DNA of 64,000 nt from positions 3,513,001-3,577,000 of the forward strand of contig CM024171.1 in the NCBI GenBank assembly GCA_013433145.1, read 5' to 3'. A model generated the notes under the pieces. The model worked only from the letters and a program-made list of their open reading frames with translations. It made no database searches and had not been told where the DNA came from. How positions within the stretch are numbered: position 1 is the first letter of the stretch; every line of letters starts with the position of its first letter. The position numbers were made by a program, and so were the translations under genes. This document shows positions 11,293-24,000 of the stretch, piece by piece. The stretch is from Ascaris suum (taxonomy: Eukaryota > Nematoda > Chromadorea > Rhabditida > Ascarididae).

Positions 11293-14200
11293 TGAAATTG
11301 TTGAAGACTAGAGAGTTATTTCGCCGCTTCTTTGCCTCCTTGGCACGCATCCAATTCTCCCACGTTCGTGCACTGTTTTGCGCCACAGAGGCCGTAACTC
11401 GCACGCGTTATGATGGAAAATATCGCAATAGTTAGGCTCTATACTGCAAAATGCCGTTGTGCTTGCAGGATAAGCGCAACTTATAATCAGGGGGTACAGC
11501 TCACTTAGCCACAGGCGCAGGCGCACAAGGGAGACGGAGAAAGACCGTGAGCGTCATCGGAGAGGGACGCGGTAGTGGTGACTCGGTAATAGAAATGTCG
11601 CAATAGATGTGGAAATACATCGTAAGCGAGCAAGATTCGAAAGACGAGTTTCAACACATTTTAGAGAGCATTGAAAACTCTGTCAGATTCATTGATAACC
11701 TGAGACAAAAACAGAACTTTTCGATAAGATCAATTTCTTCTATGTGCAACTGACATAAATTGCAGTGTTGCCCTATGCATTATCTTATGCGTTATTCTTG
11801 TGCATATCATCTTTCTCATTGAAGAGCTGAATTCATGAAACGCGTCGACGGTTTAATGAACTGACGAATCTGCACCACGAGAAGTTTAAAAGTGTGGCGG
11901 TGATGTAAAAGCACCAATTCAAATACTACCAAATTTGCTTCTGCAGATTTTCCTTATCTACAAGCAGAGCACTTCTGTGGTGCTTGGCGTCCGTAGCCAA
12001 TCCGAATGGTTTTTCCTCGAGAAGCCTTTGGAGGCGCTCGGCATTTTATGGCACGAGCAGTATAGACTTTATGTTTCGAGAGCTTCCCGAGCCTCATGCT
12101 CGCTGGGAAGGCCTATATCAGTAAAGTACTCAACTACTTCACCCTTTTCCGGCCTCAAGCATTAACGAAAACTGACTGATACTGTCGGGTCCTCTCAAAA
12201 AGCTATTTGTGTGGGGACGTCCCCTCCTATTGCTTTCTATTCCAGCTTCCCCTCCAAATTACTCCGTGAAAAATATTGTTCCTCTCTCTTATAGTTTTTC
12301 TCGCTGTATTTGCGTTGGTTGATTTGTGCATATATGAGCGTTCTTTCTACGAGGTGAGTAGGCTGCATTTTGAGTAAGGAATGCGAACTGTAACGACAAC
12401 TTTGAGCTATCTTTGTCGACCGTTGATTTCACGCTGGCAAACTGATGTTGGCTGTGCTTGAATTTTTCCATTCCATCTTCCTATTCCCGCCGTGTGTACT
12501 GCATATGAAATTAATTGCTTCTTTTATCGGATTTTTAAAGAAAACGTGGTAACTTTTTGTATAACGATATTCTTACGAATCTGACTCGTGAAGGCGACAA
12601 GATTCTGTAGCATATCCAATGAAGAAAAAAAACAACATAATCCGAAGTAAAAATTTACCTTCCTTGTGGTGCTTCCGAAATGACGAAAGAGGTGTCGGGG
12701 CAAACCTCAAAAACCGCAAATCGCTTTTATGCTATCAAAACAAAAACGTAGGGCATGAACTGCGCGATATCGAAGTTTCAAAAAATACCGTATGCGTAGC
12801 AGATTCGAAGTAAACGATTTTTTTTCGCTCAGATCTGTTCGGTGATACTCATTTGTTAAAAAGGAATTTCAAAACAAATAAGCAAATTTATCCCCTCTAA
12901 TTACCTTGTTACCTTTCAAATAATTACACTAAAATTACCTCAAAAGAATTTGGAGTGCTCTTTCCTTGCAGTGCTTAATTTGTGGCTGAATTTGCAGCGT
13001 TCAGTGCTTCGTTCCAGGTATCTCACGTCGAATATTTTTGGTCCCTCATAGCCGCTCAATGAAAAGATCCTTGAAATAATCAGAAGAAGCGCCACTGTTT
13101 CAGCCTTCAAAAGAAGCAGGAATGTGAGCAGTCAAGAAGAAATGCATACTGCAGATTTTGCACTTTCAAATAACCTTAATGAAATTTTCAGATCTAACAA
13201 AAAGAGAAAAGTTAGAGATGAAACGGAAGATTATTTGCTGTCATGCTGCCGCTGAATTTGCTGTCTTGCATATGTGCTGATTGATCGATAAAAACCCGCT
13301 CTGTTTCCAAAAAACTTGCAAAATTCTTCATTGTTAAAGACTTCACTCTACGCATTTGCGGTTATGATGCTGATCAAAAATGACGTGAAATACAAGAAAT
13401 CTCACTGACAGAAAAACGACGACGTACAACTGATTGAACTAAGAACACCGAAAATAAAATCAGCAACGATAAAATATGCAGTACAATTTCAGCGATATCG
13501 GTCGAGTCTCCAAAAATATTATAAGCAGACAATAAAAACTCACCAAAATTATGGAAACTAACAAACATCATGGCCATATACGCCTAGTCATAAAACACAG
13601 CACGTACAACTTAAAGGGCGGCGGTCGTTTAAAGTGCAAGCAGCTGTGAATGCTAAACATGTGCATATAAAACCAACACAACTTGCAGAATGGTCTGTCG
13701 ACGCCGTCACACATGGAAGGAAAACAGCAGTGCCCTAGGCTAAAGGATGCAGTTCCGCCGAATAAAACAATACAAAAAAAAATGCAGGAAGAAATGAGAA
13801 TATAACGAGGCAAAAGTTCAAGAAAGTCTACCTTAAAAATGCATGCCAATTCTCAAAACGAAACACAGAAACTGCGTTTTAAATGGCGACCGCTCATTCA
13901 AAACGCAGATAAAGGTGAACCACTCAACTACTCGAAGGATGGATGCTCAGAACTCATCTTTCTGCCATTTTCAAGGCGATGCTGACAACGGGAAGAAACT
14001 GTGGTAGTCGAAGATTAAGTATCAAACGTTTGAATCAAACACGTTCACAAATAAATTATTGTAATATGCAAATGGACATCAAATGGAGCAGAGACCGAAT
14101 AAATGAAATGTGCCCGACGCAAAACCCCATGCCTGTTTTCAATAAGACTCCTGTGGGAATCGAAAATTCGTATTCGGTTCGGCTAAAATAAATGCCAGTG

Positions 14201-17200
14201 GAATGGGGGGCGAAAGGGTTGCGCCTCTCAGAATCCAAGATGAAATGGTTCAACGATATCACTCAATATTGCCAATCCAGCGTTGTTTTCCACACATCAG
14301 ATTTCTTGCTCCTGCTTCAGTCGCAAACTTCATCAAAAGACAACCGTCCTCATCACTTATAGGGTGCTCCAGCAGCTACACATCACCATGCTGTGTATCA
14401 TATGAGGCACTGCACCGCAGTTCGATAGGCACAGTGCGCATTGCGTAATTAGTGATGACGAAAGGTACCGATATTTTGTCATAGTTGTTTTATTCCTGGC
14501 CACACGTACAGGAATTTCTCTTCTCGAAAACCAGACGTCAGGATGAGGTACCTAGACTGATGGCATGTCAACTATGAGGAATCAAGTAATGCTTAAGTCC
14601 AGTAACTCGTTCTAGGTCCTCCGTCCCCTCCGCTTTCCCTTTTCCATATCTGCGGAATGATCGGTAAAATCATAACGCCATCTAAATTTGTCTCAGAAAC
14701 ATCGTTTCAGCACTTGTGCCACAGAAAAAAATGAAAATAGTTAACAAAATTGATTAATTTAACACTGAACTATGGAAACAATTATGCATTATAATTGGAA
14801 AGGATTATAAGAAGTTTCCAAAGAACGCGCACATTTCATAAGTGTATTAGTGAATGTTAGGTAAGTCCTGGCTAAAGAGTGTTTGGAAAAAACAAAAATT
14901 TATAACTGGCATGGCTGCCCTAATTTACAGGGCGCCTCGTAAAGCTAAGCTTGAGTCGTTGAAGTGAATTGACCCCTTCACTTCTGGCCGTCAGGTTTTC
15001 ACCATTGCCCAGATGGTTAAGCCATTCACCGCCAGGATTTTCAACCCGTACGTCTGCCATCTGTTAACAAAACAAGATGCTTAGGCAAGTTGCTTGGGTA
15101 TTAGCGCCCGAATCTTTATATCACATGCTCGCACATTGTTCCTTTGCGACCTACTATGATTTGCGTAAAATATATGATATCCATAATTCTCACCTCGGCG
15201 GTCAGTTCACCCGGTCATAGCGTATCTAATTCATCTTCTGCACCAAATTCATCCGAGTTTTATTCTTCTAAATTCGATCACACCTATAAACTTAACCATA
15301 CGCCAAAGTGACCGCAGTTTTGTCAACTTCTGACCGTAATTTTGGGGCAGCTACCATTCACGATTCACCAAACGAACTAAATAGTGAACAGGAAATGTGG
15401 CATTTCTATATAACTCGTACTTTGCAAGATACTCATCACAGCCACAAATGTATCAAGTCACACATGCAGGAACTGCCAGGTTATACTGAACGCGGTTTCA
15501 TCTAGGCGTAACCTATTCTGACGCGGAAATACTATCGGCATTTTATTTGATGCTGCACCGAACATGGACAAATTTTTGAAGAGGGAAGGGCGAAATGTGA
15601 AGTTAGAACTTGTGTTGCGACCGTAGAAGCTACCCGTTCCTTCCCTCTTCCTTCCAGCTCATTCTTCCTTCCTTCTTGCTTCCCACCTAACCATCTTCAG
15701 TGGCATTTTTATGCTTTAATGAAAGGAAAAGCCTAAGAACCGTAGCTTTGAAAGTTGTTGTCAATACAGAGGAATGTAACATACAATAATGTATATGCAG
15801 ATGCGGTGAATTACGTCCTACAGTACTTCATATGTTTTGTTGATGTAATTTAAAGAATTAACTTTCATCTGCAGAAATTGAAAGTTGCTGCGCGACGATG
15901 TGATGACTTATGCATGACACCCATATCAACTCCCCTTATCATCCCAATTTCATTGTCTCATGTAATTTACCTAAATCTGACTGGAGGACATCATATTTCG
16001 TTTGATGCGTGCGCACCGGTCAAAATTACTTGAATTGCCAATACTAATACCGTACTCAATCAAGAACTTTAGTCAGTTGAATGATGCATATTTTTTGATG
16101 AAATGATCGAGTGTAAGTAAATGTCTGAGCAATATTCATATGAAGCAAAATATTTCAGAAGTGAACCATACATACTTTCTAATTAACAGTACTATTTAGA
16201 GGTTGCCCATCACAACAATTTTATAGCCATGTTCCCTTTGAAACGATACAAACCTTCTACCTATCTATAATATCTATAATATCTTTAGAGGTGATGATTT
16301 AGAGGTAGTATAAACGATCATTTCATTTCGTTAAAATTACATCAGGATGAATTATCGTAAAACTCAAAAGTTAGCTAACAGGATGAAAAGTTTACATAAA
16401 GAAGCATAAATGAAATCTTTAATAAACATAATATGAGGATTTATTTAATCGAATTCATTATGAAGATTTCGTCGATTTTCACCTTCGAGTCTGCATCGTT
16501 CTCTTCTGATAATCTGAATGTAAGAGTGTCTTTCATTAGCAAATTATCAAAAATTAATGCGTATCAGATCAGTAAAGCTTTAAGCGTTGAAATAATGCCT
16601 TTGAATTATGGCATTTCAATTGATAAAGTATCATTTGATAGCATCCATGGCATCTTAGGAAATAATGCATCTAATAAACAAAATTGCTACTGTAACACAT
16701 TCCTTTGTTAAAGCTAATATTTACTTGGGATGTAATGAAACGTCCATACAATTTCTCTTAATTGTTTTTGTCGGATTTCTAACACAGCTCATTTTCTATC
16801 TCCAGTAGTGAATGAAAGACGTGAAGGTCTTTCAAAACATTCCCACACGTTATGATATTCGAATATAGGGATGATTTATTGGGTAGTAATTTTTTGGCAT
16901 TTCTCTCGAATACTTCCAACCTTACTTGAAAAATTCCACAGATATCATATCTTATTCAAATTTCTCTGATATTTAACACATTTCCATTAGTATTATAAGA
17001 TTGCCTCATTTAATTCTTTTTCCTTGTTAAAGCCTCGATTGCTAATCAAACAATCTTTGTGTTACTGTTTGAAATATTCGATTTTCATGGTCTTAAAAGA
17101 TCTGCAGTGGAAATGTATCGAATCAGTTTTCATAAACCAGTAACATCCTATCCCGATCTATGGTTTCCTCTGTAGACTAAAATCCTTACTATCAACGACA

Positions 17201-18046
17201 CCTTAATGGTGAAAGGTTTGAAAATCTAAGAAAATTTTCTCGATTGTTTATGCACTTTGATCCACTCAAGTTAGCAAACAGCGAGTAATGGAATTTTATT
17301 TTCTGTTTATTTCTAAACGATAATTCTTTCACATACATAAATCCAACTTTTATTCAGGAATTATTTCCCATATTTTTGCATCGAAGTGCGAGAAAATCCT
17401 TTAAAATGATCGATTTAAAAACTCCTCTTTATGTAGTTAATATTATTTTTTATATTATAGGAATTAACCATAAATCAAGAATGTATCACATTTTTTTGAT
17501 TTGATTCGTTTAATTTTCATCGAAAGCGCCAATAAAAATGCAGTGAATGAACAAGCAATTCTTTTTTTGCGATATGTTACAACTATTTCAATTACGAGAA
17601 ATTTCTTTCTATACGCTTATGACAAAAAAGCGAGAATGTTGGTGAACGTACTATTATGCTAATGAGGTTTCAATACTTCTAAAATTTCTTTCAAGGTCAG
17701 CCAGGGTAGTGAACAACACCTCCACCTCCTTCCCTATTCTACACCTCGTGATGCCACCTCCTAAAACAACAAATTCCACGACCTTCATGCGATTTTGTAA
17801 GTAGGTAAGAGAAAGGTGGCATGACCCTAAATATCTAAAATTATGCGGAAACTCGAGGGATATTAACATAACGGACAAATATGAAGGTGATTCTTGGAAG
17901 CAGAATATGCAGCAGCCTAGATATGCAAATTGAGATTGAGTCAGTTTGATGCATCGATTGGGAGATGAGGCAGGTGGATAGAGAGCTTTCAAATTTCTAC
18001 TCTTTCCTTCTGTTCAGTATACGTAAAACTGTCATGAGCAGACAAA
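11293..18046. other. Long intergenic stretch without a supported gene
   Basis: About 6.7 kb between the RPC5/small-ORF pair and the pseudophosphatase gene. It includes a locally GC-richer patch at 11.3-11.6 kb. At 13.37-13.85 kb two overlapping minus-strand ORFs encode hydrophobic stretches. At 15.6-15.7 kb there is a CTTCC-rich tract. ORFs of 60-112 codons occur but none has domain or splice support. The 3' UTR of the pseudophosphatase gene should lie just below 18046; the nearest minus-strand AATAAA I see is near 17350. Confidence 0.45.
13374..13849 (-). other. Two overlapping hydrophobic ORFs, significance uncertain
   Basis: The first minus-strand ORF (13849-13568, 93 codons) has a hydrophobic N-terminal third and several Cys. 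The second (13577-13374, 67 codons) starts in the overlap with ATGGCCATGATG and has one strong membrane segment (about residues 30-50) followed by VVRRR. A consensus donor GTGAGT sits inside the second ORF after HNF, so its first 34 nt could be an exon. I do not recognise either and found no partner exon. Confidence 0.2.
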
Positions 18047-21000
18047 TCAACGAACCGGAAGTACGTCATGAATTTTCCCATGTGGATCCAAAGCGCCAAT
18101 ACTAGTTGCATGCAAGAATACTGCCTCCAAAACAATGATAAAACTCAGACGACTTCTTAAAACACCATAACGAACACGACGAATTTCTATAGCTGTCCGT
18201 ACGATGGATAACTTTTGTGTTAGTGAAATCTGAAAATGTTTTATTTTCCATAGTGTATGAAATTTTATTTTTTTCGAGTGAAAATGTTCATTCTCAAAGA
18301 GCAGTGAAGCGGGTACATTTTGAAGTCTCACAAGCGATTTAACTAAAACTTTTGAAGACTACATTCTTCAAGCTTGTACTATAGATCCTACAAACACCTC
18401 TTGCTCATTCTGTAAGCTCTCCTTATTCATGCTGTAAGCTCATCTTGCTGATCTCATCCATCCTATAAGCTCATCCTGCCAATGCTGTATACCCTGTTCA
18501 TCCTGTAAGTTCATCTTGCTCATCCTACAAGTACATCCTATAAGTTCACTCATTAAGCTTCCTTGCGGATCGTCTAATAAAATTCATGAGCCATAGCAAT
18601 TCCCACAATATTAACTATAAAAATAATTGCTCCCCTTTGCAAAACCTTTTTATGTTGCCAATAGGTAGCGCGTTTATTTTACATTAAATGTTACCTGGTT
18701 ACATAATATGGAAGTTACAGCAAGAACACCACTTCGACGCACACCACAACTTCCATGGACGAGTATCGGATCCGGATGTAAACTTCCACGAGATGGTGTT
18801 TCCAATGTACGCATACATCGCACAATTTCTAATAATGTACGAGCAGTTGGTGGTCTTAATACTTCCCATGCATTAAAGTGAAGCAAAAGAATTTTTCGTC
18901 CAGTAGCTAAAAACAAATATCAATATAGATGGAATGAAAATTTTACTGAAAAGCGAAATGACTCATAAAACACTTCGTCTAATATTCCACAAATTAAAAA
19001 ATCATTTTCTGGATGTCTTATGTAAACAATAATAATAGCAGTGAATGTGTCATCGAGTGAAAGTGGCAATAGTCGTCCGATTTTATATTTTTATCATTTT
19101 CATCTTTCACTTCAACGACGACATTCATTTTCCTTACTTATAATTACATTTTCTTTACTTATAATTATAATTACTGTTTTCGTTTAACTTGTAAAAAGAT
19201 ATCAGAGTGGACTTGACGAATTTGACTTATTATGTTTATTCGAAAAATCTAGTTCAAAACCTATCGGGTCCATTAGAAGGCTATGAAATATAACTGAATA
19301 ATATCTCAAGCTAGTTCTATAAAGTGGAATTTGAATCATATTTATCAGCTTCTGAAATACATTTCAATAAGGACGTCTGCACTAAGAATTTTTATTACTA
19401 ATTTCGAATACCATTCGGCATGATGCAATTTATTTAGGTACGCTTATATAAGAGGTCAAATAAAGGAAGCATAAAACATGCTAACCTCCCGATCTCAATT
19501 CTTTATTTGCCATATAAAGTTCATAAAGTGTTAAATTCGCCGTTTCTGTTTTCATAATTTTACTAGTAAGAACCGTAAATCTTTTGGCCACCTGTAAATA
19601 TCAATATCGCTCTCAAATACTGTCTGTTGGTGTTTGAGATGATCTGTCTGAGATGTTCTACAACTGTCGAAACAATGTCTGAGATGATCACAGAAGTATC
19701 ATCACAGCCTCCATAATTGCCATACCAATATCACAATGTCCAAACTATATGAAATTATGGATTTTCACTGACCTTTACTGTCTTCCCTTGATTAAATTCG
19801 AAATAATGAACGCAATTTTTTGCATCAACAAGCGGATCAACGCATACGATCAACTTCACTCGATTTGACCAAATCAATCGATAAAAATCGATCACCGAAT
19901 TCCTTGTTGGTCCCTGTGGAAATATTACTCTTTTATCGATTCTTGTTGAAGTTAATCATTTTTGATTTATCTTAAGAGAATTAAAAGCCTATCTTCTCAT
20001 TCTGCATTCAAAATATTTTCTGAAAATATATAAAAGTGACCATTGTATCGCATCCTGGCGACGCGTACCTATGCAAGCAAGAAAATACTCTAATACCTAG
20101 CCTATTAGCCCAAGTTCTAAAGAAAATTGGTAATTACTTTTCATATAATTCAACTTTGATGAAAGACTAAAAATTTCACCATATCAATTCGAATAAAGAG
20201 TCCGGATTATAAATCTCCTATAATTTTTGGAGTAAATGAGTAGTTTCATTTATGTGATATGAGGTTCACGAAAAGAAGGTGCAGCTATCTTAACAGGGGC
20301 ACGTGAGGCAAAAATTTCAGTCCTCTCTAGCACTTATAAACAGTTGTAAATTGTAAGCCAGGCAATTGTAAACCGCTCTCCTGTCAGTTTCATAACAGGA
20401 GGAGTTTTTATAGGAAGCGAAAAGAAAGATGAGCTTCTGGGAAAATTTGGAAAGGGACTTACTTCAAAGGTCAGTGGTTATTACCGTTAAAACATAATTC
20501 AAAGAGTGTGGTAATGAACATTTTACTGCCCTAACCTATGCTATGGCTCTCTCTGCCATCTAGCATTTTGTTCATGAAGCTGCTGCTTCACACGCCATAA
20601 CCATAACAGTGCTACTTATGACGCCGATAAAAACGGCAACTGTGTGCATTTTTAGCCCCATTATATCCTTATCTACAAGTCTCAGATTTAAATAAAAAGT
20701 TTGACGACTATTTGATGACGATAAATGTGCCAGTATCACTGCTTGCATGAGAATTTGCAAACGAAAGTGCTGTACAGATGCTAGACATACCTGCGCGAAA
20801 ATGATGTAAAAGATGTAATACCTGTGCCAAAATAAAATTGCCGTATGTGTGACGAATTTTTGAGGCATGAATATATTTCCCATCGCCTGGTGCTGTCGGT
20901 TCAAGACGTATTGCATGCTCGTTGAAATTAACCATATGTGGATAACGGTTTTTTCCACTCTTCAATAAAATATAATCCACGTTAAGCTACAGAAGCTTTC

Positions 21001-24000
21001 CGTTTAGCATGTAGATGCTTAGAAGTTGTGGAAATAAATAGAGATGCATAAGAACTCGATGAAAAACTATAAGTGCTACTTCGATGAAATTTTATGCAGC
21101 AATCTATGAAATTGACTTCTTTTCCATGACCCTCGATCGCATTTTTGCCGAAGGAATTTCTTATGTCAAACAAAGTCAGTCAATTTTTTTTGCGATGATT
21201 TGTTGAAGATTTTAGCGGCTGAATTTAACGAATTCTTTAAATCGTTCATGAAAGTTACTCATTTAAGAGCCTTTGTGACGTTATTATTCATCAAGAACAG
21301 CATTAATTGTTAATTACTCACTCTTTGCATCGTTACGAAATGATAAAGATTCAAAATATGTTCAATTACATATTAGGAATTTATTAGGAAAATTCATGCA
21401 GAGAAAATCCATTTTCATATTCCCTCCCCCCCCCCCCCCCCCCCCCCCCAGAAAAAATTGGCAAACATTGTAACTAAATGAGTCGCAGAAGGTAGTAAAT
21501 TGAAATTATTTCATGTATGTATTAAATGTTTTCGAATTTTCGTTTTAAAATAGCTGAAAAATTTAAAAAAATTCTCCGGTAAAATAAGGTAGAGGAGAAT
21601 AATGGACTGCTGAAAAACAAAGAGGAGGAAAATATCGATGAAATAAAATACTGCTGAAAAAAACATTAAATAAAAATAAAAATTGGCACAGAAGATCGGA
21701 TAAAGAATTTGAGAATATTGTTGTATGAATTGTTGTGAACCGAAACTTATAGTAGACTGTATAAGGAATGCCTACCACCGAGAGATTTTTGCAGAATTCA
21801 GAAATATGACGTTGCCTCTTCAAAAGTGATTTATGTTCTTCTTTCAAAATATTTTCAGCGGACACCTTGTTCAACATCCTCCTTAGAAATTTCTCTAAAT
21901 CTTCACAAACCATTGAACATTGTTGCCCATTGATTTCAGGATTACCTAAAATATTGATTTTTATTATATTGCTTTTCTTTCGGTGAAGAACTTTTCAAAA
22001 TTTTGCGAATAATTTTGCATATTTGCAATAAATTTGCCAATAAATGAATTCCACCAAACTTTTTTCACCAGAAACTTATGAGATCTGCAATATATGATGG
22101 AGCACTGTCACCTTGTAAAATAGTGAAGAGTGCACTGCAAACGTTTAAGTAAATTATCGAAAAATGTTGAAAAGCCAAGAAATCTGAGTAAGATTTGATG
22201 CAACGATTATTGGCTTGTTCACCTCGAAAGATTTTTTTTGCGTTTATGCGGTTTATCCGTAAAATGAGCAATAAAAAAGTCGCTTAATCTCTTCATGACT
22301 ACGTTAAGTTAATTGACACACTGCATCCTCTCATAAGGTTACTGCATAATAAATTTGCATAAACAAATTTTTATTATCTCTCAATAAATTTCTCTTTCTA
22401 GAAGTCAATTTTCTTACTTCCTTAGGGCATTTACTCTGCGCAAAACCAGTATTAAATTCTAGTTATATTTGTGATCAGACTAAAACATTTCAAAACTTTT
22501 TGCACTAGATTGTTGAGTTTTTACCATATTCCTTCGTTCTCTGCTGACAGATCTTTAAGTGAAAATAAAAATAAGAAAATATAAAAATCGCTCTCTTACA
22601 TACATTGCTGTTTTGATTTTGTTGCAGATTTATTGGCATTTATACTTTCGTAAGTCTTTGCTGCCGACAAAACATTGACCTGAATGAAGTTATCACAAAA
22701 TCTTTCAGTGCAACAATGGAAGTGCGAATGGTGTCAGTTCATCAGAACTTTGCAAATCGCAATATTTATTCAAATTTCTATTTGCAGTAGCTCACGATGG
22801 TGGAAAAGATGGCTAGATTTAATAGCTGTTTGAGGTTTGATTTTCATTTGTTTTCGTTGCAATTTTAAAACATATTTATGATGTCAAATAGTGCAATTAA
22901 AGTAAATGCATGAACAATTCAAAATAAATACAACAATGCATTTTGCCTGATCAATAAATATTGCAACTAGTCGTCAAAAGAACTGTATTTCCCAGCAAGT
23001 AATCCTGTCTTGTGAATACAGACTGCAGGTATTTCGGCAACTCATCCATACATCCGCAAGTACAGGTAACAACAATATTATGGATGAGTCAGATTGCAAC
23101 ATTGCTGTGAATCTCGTGATGTTCAAAGAGTGCTTAATAATGGTGCATCGTGCGAGCAAACTTTATAACAAATAAATAGATTTCAATTTACCGATGCTTT
23201 GATTTGGGGTCCGGAAGCGGTGGGGCGATTAGCCGGAGGTGTCTTCATTGATTCGACGCTAGACGTCCTGCTACTAACAGTTGCTGCTTTGCGTATATTA
23301 TCTCTCTGAAATACCTCATCGTTAACCGTTGAACTGATACGTATTCTCCGATCGCATTCGAAGGCAATTAATAACTCTCTTAGATGTGAAGCCCTGTAAA
23401 TTGGTAAATATTATGCCTAGTAGATATTCTGTAAAACCTATCTCTTTATGTGTATTGGTGAGCTTCTCAATTGATATTAGAGAAATTCACTGAGAATGCT
23501 TCTTTCCATGGAAATTTTTTATAGAAGAATGTTGGGATCGTATAAAATTAGCACGTTTCGACCATCACAGACCAGCTTTAGCTTGCTACGCATCATATCT
23601 AGTAATACATCGATCTGATGCTATAAATATTAAAGGAACCTGAAAGGTAGGATCACTAGGGGAACAAAAATCCCGTGAAAGTGAAAGAAAGTTGTTTCGA
23701 CAGAGAGAGAAAATGTAATGCACTCAGCACTTGAACATTTCAAGGCATAAAGTAAAGTAACAACGTTGCTCTTGTGACGAGGACTGTGCGAGACCTCATC
23801 CGGTCTGCCATTATCTTCGCTAGTCGTCTCACTGCCAGTCGCCTCACTTTCGGTGGTTATTTCTTGTGCCGTTCTTGTGCTTTTTGTTTCACGTCTTCGT
23901 AGCTTTTTAGCAAGAGCCTTCTCGGGTATAGGTGTCAAAACTGACGAAGTGCCTTCGGACACTGTTGTGGATGATATCTGCTCGAGGCTCTTCGAGACTG

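Noticed and set aside
15000..15075. tRNA-like stretch containing GCCCAGATGGTTAAGCC
   Set aside because: No B-box matching GGTTCGANTCC and no acceptor stem could be formed.
20572..20958. 128-codon minus-strand ORF overlapping a PTP exon
   Set aside because: It is a frame shadow of the exon that carries KNRYPHMVNFNEH, which joins its neighbours in phase.
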